Positions 8,655-19,385 of a DNA stretch of 64,000 nt are shown here, in pieces. How positions within the stretch are numbered: position 1 is the stretch's first letter; each line of letters starts with the position of its first letter. Under the pieces are notes generated by a model that ran no database searches, had not been told where the DNA came from, and saw only the letters and a program-made list of their open reading frames with translations. This DNA is from Mycolicibacterium sp. P1-5 (lineage in GTDB: Bacteria; Actinomycetota; Actinomycetes; Mycobacteriales; Mycobacteriaceae), in NCBI RefSeq assembly GCF_008329565.1, contig NZ_NPKT01000001.1:558001-622000 (forward strand), in the 5' to 3' direction. The position numbers and the translations under genes are program-made.

Positions 8655-9574
8655 CCACGCTGACATTGACGATCGTCGCCCTTGACGACACCGTGCCCGG
8701 GATCAGAACACTCACTCTGGCCCGTTCCGACGGAGCGGCGTTGCCGTCGTTCACGCCCGGCAGCCACCTGGTGATCGAGTACGGCGACGGCGCCAACGCC
8801 TACTCGCTGACCGGAGAGACCGTAGCGCCCCCTGAGTACACCGTGTCGGTGCTGGAATGCCCACAAGGGCACGGCGGATCACTATGGATCCACCAGACAT
8901 TGGCTGTGGGCGACACCGTCGTCGTACATCCGCCGCGCAGCGCATTCGCACCGGTGCTGCGCGCCCGGCGACACCTGTTGATCGCTGCCGGCATCGGCGT
9001 CACCCCGATGATCTCGCATCTGCGCAGCGCTCGAAGCTGGGGCCGAGAGGTGCGACTGCTGTACGTCTTTCGCGAGGGCCGCGGCGCCTACGTCGACGAG
9101 ATCCACTCGCTCACCGACAACGCCTCGTTCTTCGTCGACCGTGCGGCCTTCCTCGCCGAGCTGGCCCCGACGCTGGCCGACCAGCCGTTCGGCACCCACG
9201 CGTACATCTGCGGCCCGGGCCGATTCATCGACGACGTCGTCGCGATGGCCACCGAGTTGGGTTGGCCGGCGAGCCGCATCCATGTCGAGCACTTCGGCAA
9301 AGAGTTGGCACCCGGCGACCCGTTCGAGGTCGAATTGTTCTCCAGCGGCGATGTTTTCACCGTCGACTCCGGCGTCTCGCTGCTGGAGTCGCTGACCGCC
9401 AATGGCCATGCCATTTCCAGCCTGTGCCGCCAGGGTGTGTGCGGCGAATGCCGGGTGCCGGTCCGCTCCGGGACGGTCCTGCACCGTGACCTCTTTCTCA
9501 CCGGCGACGAACGCCGCACCGCGATGATGGCCTGCGTCTCGCGCGGCTCCGGCCGAGTGGAGTTGGACCTGTGA
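8651..9574 (+). CDS. Phthalate-dioxygenase-reductase-type oxidoreductase (FMN/NAD plus plant-type 2Fe-2S)
   Basis: The 307-residue reductase has a flavin-binding barrel (HLVIEYGDGANAYSLTGE), an NAD(P) domain (LLIAAGIGVTPMISHLRS, YICGPGRFID) and a C-terminal 2Fe-2S domain with SLCRQGVCGECRVPV and a fourth Cys in MMACVSRG. It would pass electrons from NAD(P)H to a terminal oxygenase, here probably the heme N-demethylase-like protein encoded next. The ATG at 8651 overlaps the preceding stop (ATGA) and its own stop overlaps the next GTG (GTGA), indicating one operon and a fixed subunit ratio. The nicotinamide preference cannot be read from sequence. Confidence 0.87.
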   Translation: MTTLTLTIVALDDTVPGIRTLTLARSDGAALPSFTPGSHLVIEYGDGANAYSLTGETVAPPEYTVSVLECPQGHGGSLWIHQTLAVGDTVVVHPPRSAFAPVLRARRHLLIAAGIGVTPMISHLRSARSWGREVRLLYVFREGRGAYVDEIHSLTDNASFFVDRAAFLAELAPTLADQPFGTHAYICGPGRFIDDVVAMATELGWPASRIHVEHFGKELAPGDPFEVELFSSGDVFTVDSGVSLLESLTANGHAISSLCRQGVCGECRVPVRSGTVLHRDLFLTGDERRTAMMACVSRGSGRVELDL

Positions 9575-10557
9575 GCGGGCTGGTGTCGGCACCGGATCTC
9601 GTTGCGGCGTTTCCCTTTCCGTACACGGCAGATTCCTACCGCTACAGCACCAACATCGCGCCGGCACGAAACGTCGTGATCACCCCGACCGGGCAGTGGG
9701 GTCAGCGGGTGGTGGACATCGACAGCGAGTACACCCGCGAACTCGCCGAACGCCGCCGCATTCTCGCCGCAGACCCGTCGAGGCACGCGGTGTTGCCGCA
9801 CATGCGCATCGCCTGCTGGGACACCATGTTGTTGTTGATGACCGAACTCGCGGGCTCCTATCCGGCCACCATGTCACTGACCCGCGACGGCGACACCTGG
9901 CACTGGCGCAACGAGTTGCTCGACATGGCACAAGATTTCGTAATCGGTGACGAATCCTGCCTGCCGTGCGATCCGCTGGCCTATATCGCCGGGCAGGTGC
10001 AGGAGGACATCGTCCTACTCGACCAGCGCGACGGTGATCTGTTCGCCGATGCGGGCGTCGTCACTTTCGCGGCCGGCTGGTCCTTCGGATTCGACATCGG
10101 AATGACGTTCCTCGAAATCCACGGCCCGGTCCCCCGGCTGCGCGAGACCGGCGTGGTCAACCGGGCGCGGGAGGTCTTGATGCGCTTGCAGTTCGGCGAT
10201 ATTTACCGCCGCACCAATTGGTCAATGACGGTCGGCAGACGGCTCGACGTCTCCACTGAAGCGTTGCCGGAGTGGCTGCCCGACCATGCACACCTCGACG
10301 CCCTCGACGACGACACGTTCGGACTGCTCATCCACCTGCGGGTGGAGGTCCAGCATGTGATCCGCCTGCCCGAGTCGGGCGCTATCTGCTTCTTGATCCG
10401 CAGCTATATGCTGCCGCTCGCCGACGTCGCATCCATCGAGCAGTGGCGCACCCGTACCGCGGCGGTGCTGGCCGAATTGCCGGACGACATGGCCGAATAC
10501 AAGGGGCTGGCCAGCTATCGAGACCGCGCGGTCTCCTGGCTGCAATCGAGCTCTTAG
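9571..10557 (+). CDS. Heme-dependent oxidative N-demethylase alpha-subunit-like protein (DUF3445 family)
   Basis: The 328-residue protein has the family hallmark LRVEVQHVIRLPESGAICFLIRSY near residues 252-275 and an N-terminal DSERR-like region (IDSEYTRELAERRRIL). Known members bind heme in a PAS-like fold and remove methyl groups from dimethylamine-type secondary amines, using electrons from a flavin/2Fe-2S partner. The GTG start overlaps the reductase stop. The 3' end overlaps the convergent RNase J gene by 4 bp. With the two preceding genes this forms a self-contained N-demethylase-like set; the real substrate is not known. Confidence 0.8.
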   Translation: MSGLVSAPDLVAAFPFPYTADSYRYSTNIAPARNVVITPTGQWGQRVVDIDSEYTRELAERRRILAADPSRHAVLPHMRIACWDTMLLLMTELAGSYPATMSLTRDGDTWHWRNELLDMAQDFVIGDESCLPCDPLAYIAGQVQEDIVLLDQRDGDLFADAGVVTFAAGWSFGFDIGMTFLEIHGPVPRLRETGVVNRAREVLMRLQFGDIYRRTNWSMTVGRRLDVSTEALPEWLPDHAHLDALDDDTFGLLIHLRVEVQHVIRLPESGAICFLIRSYMLPLADVASIEQWRTRTAAVLAELPDDMAEYKGLASYRDRAVSWLQSSS

Positions 10558-12233
10558 ATCTCGATGACCGTCGGCACGATCATCGGCTGACGGCGGTAGG
10601 TCTCCCCCACCCATTTGCCGACCGTGCGCCGCACCACTTGCGCCATACGCATCGGGTCGGTGACTTTCTGAGAAGCAAGAGCTTCCAGCTCCGCTTCGAC
10701 CTTGCGCGCCACCGGCTCCAGCGCCTTGGGATCCTCGGAGAAGCCGCGCGAGTACAGGTGCGGCGGACCCGCCGTCCGCCCCGTTTCCCGGTTCACAACC
10801 ACCACCACCGCGATGAATCCCGAACTCAGGATGAGCCGTTCACCCAGCGTCGCCTCGCCCACGTCACCGGAGATCAGTCCGTCGACGAACACCTTGCCGA
10901 CCGGCACCGCACCCGCGATCGCTATCCGGCCACCGACCAAGTCGACGCTGACGCCGCTCTCGGCGACCACGATGTTCTCCTCGGGCACACCGCTGCGGGC
11001 GGCCAGCTTGGCGTTGGCCCGCAACATTCGCCACGTCCCATGCACCGGCATCACGTTGCGCGGCCGCACCCCGTTGTAGAGGAACAGCAGCTCACCAGAA
11101 TAGGCATGGCCCGAAACATGCACCCGCACTTGTTGATTGGTGACGACTCTGGCGCCGATCTTGGCCAGGTCGTCGATGACACCGTAGACCGCTTCTTCGT
11201 TGCCGGGGATCAGCGACGAGGACAGAATGATCAGGTCATCGGAGGTGATCGTGATGCTGCGGTGCTCCCCGCGCGACATTCGCGACAGAGCCGCCATCGG
11301 CTCGCCTTGCGTGCCGGTGGTGATCAGCACCACCTGCCCGGGGGCCATCTCCTCGGCCATCGCGATGTCGACGACGTCACGGTCCTCGACATGAAGGAAA
11401 CCCAACTCGCGCGCGATGGCCATGTTCCGCAGCATGGACCGGCCGACGAACGACACCCGGCGGCCCAAAGCGATTGCGGCGTCGACGATCTGCTGCACCC
11501 GGTCGACGTTGGAAGCGAAGCACGCCACGATGACCCGCTGCCCTTCGGCGCCGCGCATCAGCCGGTGCAGATTCGGGCCGACCTCGCTTTCGGAAGGCCC
11601 GACGCCGGGGATCTCGGAGTTGGTCGAGTCGCACAGGAACAAGTCCACCCCGGCGTCACCCAGCCGGGACATGCCCGGCAGGTCAGTGGGGCGGCCGTCG
11701 AGCGGCAACTGATCGAGCTTGATGTCACCGGTGTGCAGGACGGTGCCGGCGCCGGTGTGGATGGCGATCGCCAAGGCGTCGGGGATCGAATGATTGACCG
11801 CGAAGTACTGGCATTCGAACACCCCGTGGGTGCTGCGCTGCCCCTCGGCGACCTCGACGAACACCGGGTTGACCCGGTGCTCACGGCACTTGGCGGCCAC
11901 CAGCGCGAGAGTGAATTTGGAGCCCACGACCGGGATGTCACCCCGCAGCTTGAGCAGATACGGGATCGCACCGATGTGGTCTTCGTGGGCGTGCGTGAGT
12001 ACCAGCGCTTCGATGTCATCGAGCCGGTCGGCGATCAGCCGCAAGTCGGGCAGGATCAGGTCGACGCCGGGTTCGTCGTGATTGGGGAACAGCACGCCGC
12101 AGTCGATGATCAGCAGCCGGCCGAGATGTTCGAAAACGGTCATGTTCCGGCCGATTTCGTTGATGCCGCCCAGCGCGGTCACACGCAGACCTCCCGGGGC
12201 CAGCGGCCCGGGAGGAGACAAGTCCTCGTTCAC
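10554..12233 (-). CDS. rnj: Ribonuclease J
   Basis: The 559-residue metallo-beta-lactamase/beta-CASP nuclease processes and degrades RNA as a 5'-3' exonuclease and endonuclease. The zinc site is visible in LTHAHEDHIGAIPYL (residues about 80-94), with later HTGDIKLD, and the beta-CASP motif region includes VPVHGTWRMLRANAKLA. Length and sequence match M. tuberculosis Rv2752c (558 residues). The start is GTG. It lies 25 bp downstream of dapA on the same strand, a pairing conserved in mycobacteria, so the two are probably co-transcribed. Confidence 0.94.
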   Translation of the reverse strand: MNEDLSPPGPLAPGGLRVTALGGINEIGRNMTVFEHLGRLLIIDCGVLFPNHDEPGVDLILPDLRLIADRLDDIEALVLTHAHEDHIGAIPYLLKLRGDIPVVGSKFTLALVAAKCREHRVNPVFVEVAEGQRSTHGVFECQYFAVNHSIPDALAIAIHTGAGTVLHTGDIKLDQLPLDGRPTDLPGMSRLGDAGVDLFLCDSTNSEIPGVGPSESEVGPNLHRLMRGAEGQRVIVACFASNVDRVQQIVDAAIALGRRVSFVGRSMLRNMAIARELGFLHVEDRDVVDIAMAEEMAPGQVVLITTGTQGEPMAALSRMSRGEHRSITITSDDLIILSSSLIPGNEEAVYGVIDDLAKIGARVVTNQQVRVHVSGHAYSGELLFLYNGVRPRNVMPVHGTWRMLRANAKLAARSGVPEENIVVAESGVSVDLVGGRIAIAGAVPVGKVFVDGLISGDVGEATLGERLILSSGFIAVVVVVNRETGRTAGPPHLYSRGFSEDPKALEPVARKVEAELEALASQKVTDPMRMAQVVRRTVGKWVGETYRRQPMIVPTVIEI

Positions 12234-12258
12234 CGGAGTCGCCCGGCCGACGACATCG

Positions 12259-13167
<909 letters not shown>

Positions 13168-13185
13168 CTAGATTACCCGCTCGGC

Positions 13186-13938
13186 TTAACCCTCTGTCGC
13201 CAGCGGGGATGTCGCGACCTCAGTGCCGTCGGCCAGTTCGGTGATCTCGAAATCGACGAACACGGCGGGAGCCACCACGGCGAGCTGGCGCAGGCAGGCA
13301 ATGGCCAGCCGGCGAATCTCCACGTCGGCGTGTTCGCTGGCCCGCATCGCGATGAAATGTCGCCACGCCCGATAGTTGCCGCTGACCACGATGCGGGTCT
13401 CGGTGTCGTTCGGCAGCACGGCGCGGGCCGCCTGCCTGGCCTGTTTGCGGCGCAGCACAGCGTTGGGCTGGTCGGCATATTTGGCCTCCAGCCGGTTCAA
13501 CAATTCGAGGTAAGCGGCACGGCTGGCGTCGGCGGCGTCCAGCAGGATCTGCTGCAGCTCCGGGTCGTCTTCCAGCCCCGGCGGTACGACGACCTGGGCG
13601 TCGTTCTCTGGCACGTATCGCTGGGACAGCTGCGAGTAAGAAAAATGCCGATGTCGGATCAGCTCGTGGGTGCAGGACCGGGAGATGCCGGTGATGTAAA
13701 ACGACACCGAGGCGTGCTCGAGCACCGAGAAGTGGCCGACGTCGATGATGTGCTGCAGATACGACTCATTGGTCGCGGTCCGGGGATTCGGCTTGGACCA
13801 GCTCTGGTAGCAGGCGCGGCCGGCGAATTCGACGAGCGCCTGGCCGCCGTCGGCGTCGGTGCGCCACGGCACATCGGCGGGCGCCAGGAACTCGGTCTTG
13901 GCGATCAGCTGCACGCGCAGCGGCGCGGTCTCGGCCAC
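13186..13938 (-). CDS. thyX: Flavin-dependent thymidylate synthase (ThyX)
   Basis: The 250-residue protein carries the ThyX signature [14 protein letters not shown] (RHR, seven residues, S) and equals M. tuberculosis ThyX (Rv2754c) in length. It makes dTMP from dUMP using methylene-tetrahydrofolate, FAD and NADPH. The GTG start is preceded by TAAGGT six bases upstream, so the message looks leaderless. A classical thyA is also present 3.4 kb away, giving this organism both thymidylate routes, as in M. tuberculosis. The gene ends 24 bp before dapA starts. Confidence 0.95.
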   Translation of the reverse strand: MAETAPLRVQLIAKTEFLAPADVPWRTDADGGQALVEFAGRACYQSWSKPNPRTATNESYLQHIIDVGHFSVLEHASVSFYITGISRSCTHELIRHRHFSYSQLSQRYVPENDAQVVVPPGLEDDPELQQILLDAADASRAAYLELLNRLEAKYADQPNAVLRRKQARQAARAVLPNDTETRIVVSGNYRAWRHFIAMRASEHADVEIRRLAIACLRQLAVVAPAVFVDFEITELADGTEVATSPLATEG

Positions 13939-13944
13939 CGGCTC

Positions 13945-13950
13945 ACCTTA
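13945..13950 (-). promoter_or_regulatory. Predicted -10 element of leaderless thyX
   Basis: On the minus strand TAAGGT is followed by six bases and the GTG at 13938; no ribosome site is seen. Confidence 0.5.
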
Positions 13951-14023
13951 GCGCCCGCTTCGAGCGCAACCGGTTCGACGATGCGATCCTGAACCCAGCG
14001 GATCATCACCATTGAGGAGTCAC

Positions 14024-15577
14024 ATGCAACGCTGGGGAAGCGCAATTGACGTCTCCGGCTATGCCGGTCACCCCGGACGGCAGTACTCCCCGCGTCCAAC
14101 GACGTTCGCCGAGGTCTTCGCCGAATCCCGGCGCTGGGCCGATCGAACCTTCCTGGTGCACGGTGAACAGCGCTTGACGTTCGCCGAGTTCACCGATGCG
14201 GTGCACACCGGAGTCGCCACGCTGCGAGATGCGGGTGTCCAGCCCGGCAACCGGGTCATGCTGTACGCCTACAACAGTCCGCACTGGGTGGTCGCCCTCT
14301 GGTCAGCGTGGCTGAGCGGTGCGGTCCCCGTGCTCGCCAACCGCTGGTGGAAGCAGGCAGAAGTCGACCACGCCCTCGGTTTGCTCGAGCCGCGATTCAT
14401 CCTGACCGACACCGCGCTCGGCGGCGTAGAGCCGGCGAAAACCAGGGACATCCGCTCATTCGCTGTCGATGGTCCGGTATCCCGCACCGCCGACTCGTAC
14501 GAAACCGGTGACCCTGACGCGACGTCGGCCATCCTCTTCACCTCCGGAAGCTCCGGCCTGCCCAAGGCGGTCGAGCTGTCCCGGCGCGCCGTCATCGCCA
14601 ACCAGCACAACATTCTGGCGGTGACGAAACGGCTGCCGCATCAAATCGATGCCGATGCGCCGCAGACGGTTTCGTTGGCGAGCACGCCGATGTTCCACGT
14701 CGGCGGGCTGTCGAATCTGTTGAGCAACTACCTCACCGGTGGGCGGGTGGTGATTCCCGAAGGCCGGTTCGACGCCGGTCAGATACTCGGATTGATCGAA
14801 CGCGAAGGCGTCCACAGCTGGGGTGGCGTTCCCACCATGGCGATCCGTGTGCTCGAGCACCCGGACTTCGATTCCTTCGACCTGTCGACGCTGCGGTCGT
14901 TTCCACTCGGCGGGGCGGCTGTGCCCACCGCGCTGCTGGACCGGATGCGGGTCCGACTCCCTGCGCTCGCCAGCCGCGGACTCGGGAACACGTGGGGCAT
15001 GACGGAAGCCGGTGGTTTCCTGACGGCCGCGACGGGCCGTGACTTGGCGAAGTATCCGGGCACGGTGGGACGGCCCTATCCGGTCGTGGAGTTGACGATC
15101 GACCGACCTGACGCTGAAGGGGTCGGTGAAATCCTCGCGCGCTCACCAACAGTGATGAACGGTTACCTCGGAATCGACGACGGAACCGTGGACGATGAGG
15201 GCTGGCTGCACACCGGTGATCTCGGCCGTCTGTTGGACGGCTATCTGTTCATCGAGGGCCGCGCAAAGGACATCGTCATCCGCGGTGGCGAGAACATAGG
15301 CTGCGGCCAAGTGGAAGCGGCGCTGTCGAGCCATCCGGCGGTGGTCGAGGTGGCCGCCATCGGGTTGCCACACCGAGACCTCGGCGAGGAACTCGCGGCC
15401 GTGATCGTCCACCGGGCTGGCGGCCCCGCACCGACCGAGGACGAACTGCGCGCCCACGTGTCAGACATGTTGGCCCACTTTGCGATTCCGACTCGGTGGC
15501 ACATCAGCACCACCGCTTTGCCGACGCTGCCGGGCGAGAAGGTCGATAAGAAGGGTCTCGCCGAACGCTTCGGCTGA
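14024..15577 (+). CDS. Class I adenylate-forming enzyme, acyl-CoA synthetase type
   Basis: The 517-residue ANL-superfamily enzyme activates a carboxylic acid as an acyl-adenylate and probably transfers it to CoA. Motifs in order: A3 P-loop LFTSGSSGLPKAVELS, A5 GLGNTWGMTEAG, A7 GWLHTGDLG, A8 IVIRGGENIGCGQVE, and the C-terminal catalytic Lys region LPGEKVDKKGLAERFG. The ATG at 14024 has GAGGAG four bases upstream, which decides it over a TTG at 14012. The chain length or aromatic nature of the substrate cannot be told. It stands alone between thyX (divergent) and the glycosylase gene (convergent). Confidence 0.85.
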   Translation: MQRWGSAIDVSGYAGHPGRQYSPRPTTFAEVFAESRRWADRTFLVHGEQRLTFAEFTDAVHTGVATLRDAGVQPGNRVMLYAYNSPHWVVALWSAWLSGAVPVLANRWWKQAEVDHALGLLEPRFILTDTALGGVEPAKTRDIRSFAVDGPVSRTADSYETGDPDATSAILFTSGSSGLPKAVELSRRAVIANQHNILAVTKRLPHQIDADAPQTVSLASTPMFHVGGLSNLLSNYLTGGRVVIPEGRFDAGQILGLIEREGVHSWGGVPTMAIRVLEHPDFDSFDLSTLRSFPLGGAAVPTALLDRMRVRLPALASRGLGNTWGMTEAGGFLTAATGRDLAKYPGTVGRPYPVVELTIDRPDAEGVGEILARSPTVMNGYLGIDDGTVDDEGWLHTGDLGRLLDGYLFIEGRAKDIVIRGGENIGCGQVEAALSSHPAVVEVAAIGLPHRDLGEELAAVIVHRAGGPAPTEDELRAHVSDMLAHFAIPTRWHISTTALPTLPGEKVDKKGLAERFG

Positions 15578-15654
15578 CGTCGATCAACGGCAGTGAAATC
15601 GACACCATGGCAGCTGATCGCCAGGAATCACAACCATAGTGGCGGTCTCGGCGA

Positions 15655-16863
15655 CTACAGCGCCTTGCGCAACGCGCCGACGAGGTCGCCACGCGTACCG
15701 ACGGTGACCGTGCCCAACCCGAGCCAGCCCGCCATCGACTGGAGTTCGGCGGCCAGCCGCGGTGCGACCGTGGCCGAGTCCTGCCCCGGCTCGGTAAATG
15801 CGCCGACCACGTTGAGTGCGCCGTTGGCCCGTTCGGCCTTGAGATCGACCCGGCCGACGAGCTTGCCGTCGAGCAGGAACGGCCACACGTAATACCCGAA
15901 CTGGCGCTTGGGTTCGGGGACGTAAATCTCGATGCGGTAATGGAATTCGAACAGCCGCTCGACCCGTGGGCGGAAGAAGATCAACGGGTCGAACGGGCAG
16001 AGCAGCGCCGTGCCGCGATCCACCCGGGGCGCCGTCAAGCCGGACGCCAGGTACGCCGGGGCCGACCAGTCGTCGACCTCGACCACCTCGAGCTCACCTT
16101 CGGCAACCAATGCGGCGACCGCGGGCTTGCTCTGCTTGGGACTCAGCCGGAAATAGTCGCGCAGGTCCGGTTCGGTAGCGACGCCGAGTGCACGGGCGGC
16201 ACGCAGCACCAGCTCTCGCACCGCCTCGTCGTCGTCCACTTCGCGCGTGAAGACCTCCGGCGGCAACACCTTCTCGGTGAGGTCGTAGTGGCGGGCGAAC
16301 CCGATCCGCGTCGCCGTCGTCAGCGATCCCGACGACCACAACGCCTCGGCCACCCACTTGGTCTCGCTGCGGTCCCACCACGGCCCTTTGCGCCGCGCAC
16401 GGGCGCCTTCCAGGTGCGCTTCGATCTGACCCGCGGTACTGGGGCCGAGCTTGTCGACAGCTGCCAGGATGTCCTCGGCCAGCCGCGGGTTCTTCTTGAC
16501 GATCTCCTTGCCCCACCGGCCGTGGGTGTATTCGCGCATCCGCCAGCGCATCAGCGGCCAGTCCTCGACCGCCATCAGTGCGGCCTCGTGCGCCCAGTAC
16601 TCAACCAGCAGCCGCGGCGCGCGGGTGCTGTGGCTCCAGGCCGCGCCGTCGAGTACATCGCGGTCGTAGGGTCCGAGCCGGCTGAATACCGGCGCATAAT
16701 GGGCACGCACCGCCACCGACACCGAGTCCAGCTGCAGCACCTGGATCCGGTTGATCAGGCGGCGCAGATGCGCCCGGGTGACGGCACCGCGCGGCTTGGT
16801 CTCGGCGAGGCCCTGGGCTGAAATGGCAACGCGGCGGGCCTGATCGGCCGACAGCCGGGTCAT
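15655..16863 (-). CDS. YcaQ/AlkX-type winged-helix DNA glycosylase (HTH_42 family)
   Basis: This 402-residue protein consists of tandem winged-helix domains of the HTH_42 superfamily. Near the N-terminus the catalytic Q-x-D motif of the E. coli YcaQ (AlkX) type is present in [17 protein letters not shown]. The family unhooks DNA interstrand crosslinks and removes bulky alkyl bases. Its ATG overlaps the dfrA stop (ATGA), and dfrA overlaps thyA in the same way, so repair, folate reduction and dTMP synthesis are encoded in one coupled operon. Activity is inferred from the family and the motif. Confidence 0.78.
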   Translation of the reverse strand: MTRLSADQARRVAISAQGLAETKPRGAVTRAHLRRLINRIQVLQLDSVSVAVRAHYAPVFSRLGPYDRDVLDGAAWSHSTRAPRLLVEYWAHEAALMAVEDWPLMRWRMREYTHGRWGKEIVKKNPRLAEDILAAVDKLGPSTAGQIEAHLEGARARRKGPWWDRSETKWVAEALWSSGSLTTATRIGFARHYDLTEKVLPPEVFTREVDDDEAVRELVLRAARALGVATEPDLRDYFRLSPKQSKPAVAALVAEGELEVVEVDDWSAPAYLASGLTAPRVDRGTALLCPFDPLIFFRPRVERLFEFHYRIEIYVPEPKRQFGYYVWPFLLDGKLVGRVDLKAERANGALNVVGAFTEPGQDSATVAPRLAAELQSMAGWLGLGTVTVGTRGDLVGALRKAL

Positions 16864-17339
16864 GCCCGCAGGTAGCTGTGGAACCGGTAGCGCAGCCCTG
16901 AACTGCTGGTCTGCCAGTCACTCGACGTGCCGACCCACGACTCGTCGAGAACCGGGGCCAGTACGTCGTCATCCTCCAGACGCAGGTCGATCTCGACCTC
17001 CGTCACTTCGCACTGAGTCGCCACCGGCAGGGCCAGCTGGTAGACCTCCGACCCACCGACCACCCACATGTCACCCTCGAGCACGTCGTCCAGGCCGGTC
17101 ACCACCGTCGCTCCGTCAGCCATGTAGTCAGCTTGCCGGGTGAGTACGACATTTTTCCGGCCCGGCAGCGGGCGCACCGACTGTGGCAACGACTCCCAGG
17201 TCCGACGGCCCATCACCACGGTGTGTCCCATCGTCAGATCCTTGAAGCGGGCCAGGTCCTCGGGCAGGCGCCACGGAATCCCACCGTCACGGCCGATGAC
17301 ACCTGAAGTCGACTGCGCCCAGATCAGGCCTATTGTCAT
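16860..17339 (-). CDS. dfrA: Dihydrofolate reductase (DfrA)
   Basis: The 159-residue enzyme reduces dihydrofolate to tetrahydrofolate with NADPH. Seen features are the N-terminal strand IGLIWAQ, the active-site acid in [13 protein letters not shown], the cofactor segment [12 protein letters not shown], and [12 protein letters not shown]. The length matches M. tuberculosis DfrA (Rv2763c). It overlaps thyA upstream and the glycosylase gene downstream by ATGA, which ties recycling of dihydrofolate to the ThyA reaction that produces it. Confidence 0.95.
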   Translation of the reverse strand: MTIGLIWAQSTSGVIGRDGGIPWRLPEDLARFKDLTMGHTVVMGRRTWESLPQSVRPLPGRKNVVLTRQADYMADGATVVTGLDDVLEGDMWVVGGSEVYQLALPVATQCEVTEVEIDLRLEDDDVLAPVLDESWVGTSSDWQTSSSGLRYRFHSYLRA

Positions 17340-18148
17340 ACCGCGACCGGCGCTTTGATCGCCGGATGCGGATCGTAGTTGCGGATCTCGACGTCGTCAT
17401 AGGTGTAATCGAAGATCGAATCACGCCGCCCCAGAACAAGTTCCGGGTACGGGCGGGGGTCGCGGCCAAGCTGCTCGGTGACCTGCTCGACGTGGTTGTC
17501 GTAGATGTGGCAGTCTCCGCCCGTCCAGACAAACTCCCCGACGTCCAGCCCGGCCTGATCGGCCATCATGTGGGTCAGCAACGCGTAGCTGGCGATGTTG
17601 AAGGGCACCCCGAGGAACAGGTCGGCGCTGCGCTGGTAGAGCTGGCAGCTCAGCCGTCCGTCGGCCACATAGAACTGGAACAACGCGTGGCACGGCGCCA
17701 GCGCCATCTGCGGGATCTCGCCGACGTTCCACGCCGAGACGATGATGCGACGGCTGTCGGGATCGGTGCGCAGCAGGTGCAGCGCGGCGCTGATCTGGTC
17801 GACGTGGTCACCCGACGGAGTCGGCCATGACCGCCACTGAACACCGTAGACCGGACCGAGATCACCTGTGGGAGAAGCCCATTCATCCCAGATGCTGACG
17901 CCGTGCTGGTGCAGCCAGGCGACGTTCGAGTCTCCGCGCAGGAACCACAGCAGCTCGTAAACGATCGACTTCAGATGCACCTTCTTGGTGGTGATCAACG
18001 GGAAGCCGGCCGACAAGTCGTAGCGCAGCTGGTGGCCGAACACACTTCGGGTGCCGGTGCCCGTCCGATCGGATTTCGGTGTGCCCTGCTCGAGCACAAG
18101 TCGCAAAAGATCCTCGTACGGCGCGTGGACTGGCACTGCGATCGGCAC
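17336..18148 (-). CDS. thyA: Thymidylate synthase (ThyA)
   Basis: The 270-residue enzyme methylates dUMP to dTMP and yields dihydrofolate for DfrA. It has [10 protein letters not shown] for phosphate binding, the catalytic Cys in [12 protein letters not shown], and [18 protein letters not shown] with [15 protein letters not shown]. tuberculosis ThyA (Rv2764c) is 263 residues. The GTG at 18148 is chosen because TAAGCT lies seven bases upstream, a leaderless arrangement; another in-frame GTG lies 12 bases further in, and the longer upstream frame is not conserved. It heads the thyA-dfrA-glycosylase operon. Confidence 0.94.
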   Translation of the reverse strand: MPIAVPVHAPYEDLLRLVLEQGTPKSDRTGTGTRSVFGHQLRYDLSAGFPLITTKKVHLKSIVYELLWFLRGDSNVAWLHQHGVSIWDEWASPTGDLGPVYGVQWRSWPTPSGDHVDQISAALHLLRTDPDSRRIIVSAWNVGEIPQMALAPCHALFQFYVADGRLSCQLYQRSADLFLGVPFNIASYALLTHMMADQAGLDVGEFVWTGGDCHIYDNHVEQVTEQLGRDPRPYPELVLGRRDSIFDYTYDDVEIRNYDPHPAIKAPVAV

Positions 18149-18155
18149 GCCGCTC

Positions 18156-18161
18156 AGCTTA
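18156..18161 (-). promoter_or_regulatory. Predicted -10 element of leaderless thyA-dfrA-glycosylase operon
   Basis: Minus-strand TAAGCT is followed by seven bases and the GTG at 18148. The divergent hydrolase start at 18192 is close, so both promoters share this 43-bp space. Confidence 0.5.
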
Positions 18162-18191
18162 CGTGCGCGGGCAGAGAGTACAAACGATGCC

Positions 18192-18932
18192 ATGCCGACC
18201 ATCTCTGACACCGTCACCACCGCCGATGGAACCTGTCCGGTCACACTCGCCGTCCCCGAGGGTCAGGGCCCCTGGCCCGGCGTGATCATGTATCCCGACG
18301 CCGGCGGGACCCGCGCGACGGCCGTCGACATGGCGGTCCAGCTGGCCGACCTCGGGTACGCGGTGCTGGTGCCCGACGTGTACTACCGCAGCGGAGACTG
18401 GGCGCCGTTCGACATGGAGAACGTGTTCAGCGATAAGGCCGAGCGGCAGCGGCTGTTCTCGATGATCGGCAGCGTCACCCCCGACGCGATGGCGTCGGAT
18501 GCGCGCGCGTTCTTCGACTACCTGGCGTCCCGACCCGAGGTCACCGGCGAGACGTTCGGCACTACCGGCTACTGCATGGGTGGCCGCACGTCGCTCACGG
18601 TCGCGGGGCGGGTGCCCGAACGCGTCGCAGCGGCGATGTCGTTCCACGGCGGCGGATTGGCCTCCGACGATCCCGGCAGCCCGCATCTGCTGGCCGATCA
18701 GATAACGGCCGCGGTCTACGTGGGCGGGGCGAAGGGCGACGCCTCGTTCACCAGGGCCCAGGCCAAGACGTTGGACGACGCGCTGACGGCGGCGGGCGTC
18801 GAGCACACCATCGAGTGGTACCCGGCCGCCCACGGCTTCGCGGTCCCCGACAACGCCCCCTACGACGAAGCGGCCGCAAAACGGCATTGGGACGCGACGA
18901 AGGACTTCTTCGGGGCGCACCTAGTCAGTTGA
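18192..18932 (+). CDS. Dienelactone hydrolase family protein
   Basis: The 246-residue alpha/beta hydrolase has the dienelactone hydrolase nucleophile motif GYCMGGRTS (Cys in place of Ser) and a late His in [14 protein letters not shown]; the Asp probably lies in [12 protein letters not shown]. It resembles M. tuberculosis Rv2765 in sequence, length and position next to thyA. Characterised relatives hydrolyse dienelactones in aromatic degradation, but the mycobacterial substrate is unknown. The ATG at 18192 begins the conserved part ([10 protein letters not shown]); a longer frame overlaps thyA and is not conserved. Its 3' end overlaps the next, convergent gene by 12 bp. Confidence 0.86.
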   Translation: MPTISDTVTTADGTCPVTLAVPEGQGPWPGVIMYPDAGGTRATAVDMAVQLADLGYAVLVPDVYYRSGDWAPFDMENVFSDKAERQRLFSMIGSVTPDAMASDARAFFDYLASRPEVTGETFGTTGYCMGGRTSLTVAGRVPERVAAAMSFHGGGLASDDPGSPHLLADQITAAVYVGGAKGDASFTRAQAKTLDDALTAAGVEHTIEWYPAAHGFAVPDNAPYDEAAAKRHWDATKDFFGAHLVS

Positions 18933-19385
18933 GTGCTTCTCCCGGGCGTGGCGGATGCTGGCCAGCGCGCGGATGACGCCGCGCGAGGCGTAGACCGCGA
19001 CCAGCCCCGACAGCGCGATCAGGAAGACGAACGTCACCAGCCAGTTGGTGCGGCTGTGCGGGACGTTCCACCACACGATCGTGAACAGCACCGCGCAGAC
19101 GAACACCACGATGTCGCGCCAGTTGCCCTTATACGACGAGGCGATCTCGCGCAGTTCGCGGCTCTTCTCGGTGGCGTCGATGAGGTCGACGATGCGCTCG
19201 TTGATGCTCTGTCGCAGCCGGGCTCGCAGCTCGACGTTTTCTTCGGGCAGCTTCTCGAGCAGTTCGAGGTCGGCCTTGATGGCAACGCGGACATCGGGCC
19301 CTCGGAGGTTGCCCGCGGCGACACCCAACAGCGCCCCTCCGGCGATCGGTGCGGCCCCCAACGCGATATCGGCGATTCCCGGCAT
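18921..19385 (-). CDS. Conserved membrane protein of unknown function
   Basis: The predicted 154-residue protein has a small Gly/Ala-rich hydrophobic N-terminus (residues 1-25), a charged helical segment rich in Glu, Leu and Arg (about 35-75), and two membrane spans (about 88-105 and 110-130) ending in a basic tail. I do not recognise a family. The ATG at 19385 is supported by TACGGT six bases upstream, another leaderless pattern; a longer frame to 19529 adds a Cys- and Arg-rich stretch that does not look coding. It converges on the dienelactone hydrolase gene. Confidence 0.6.
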   Translation of the reverse strand: MPGIADIALGAAPIAGGALLGVAAGNLRGPDVRVAIKADLELLEKLPEENVELRARLRQSINERIVDLIDATEKSRELREIASSYKGNWRDIVVFVCAVLFTIVWWNVPHSRTNWLVTFVFLIALSGLVAVYASRGVIRALASIRHAREKHSTD

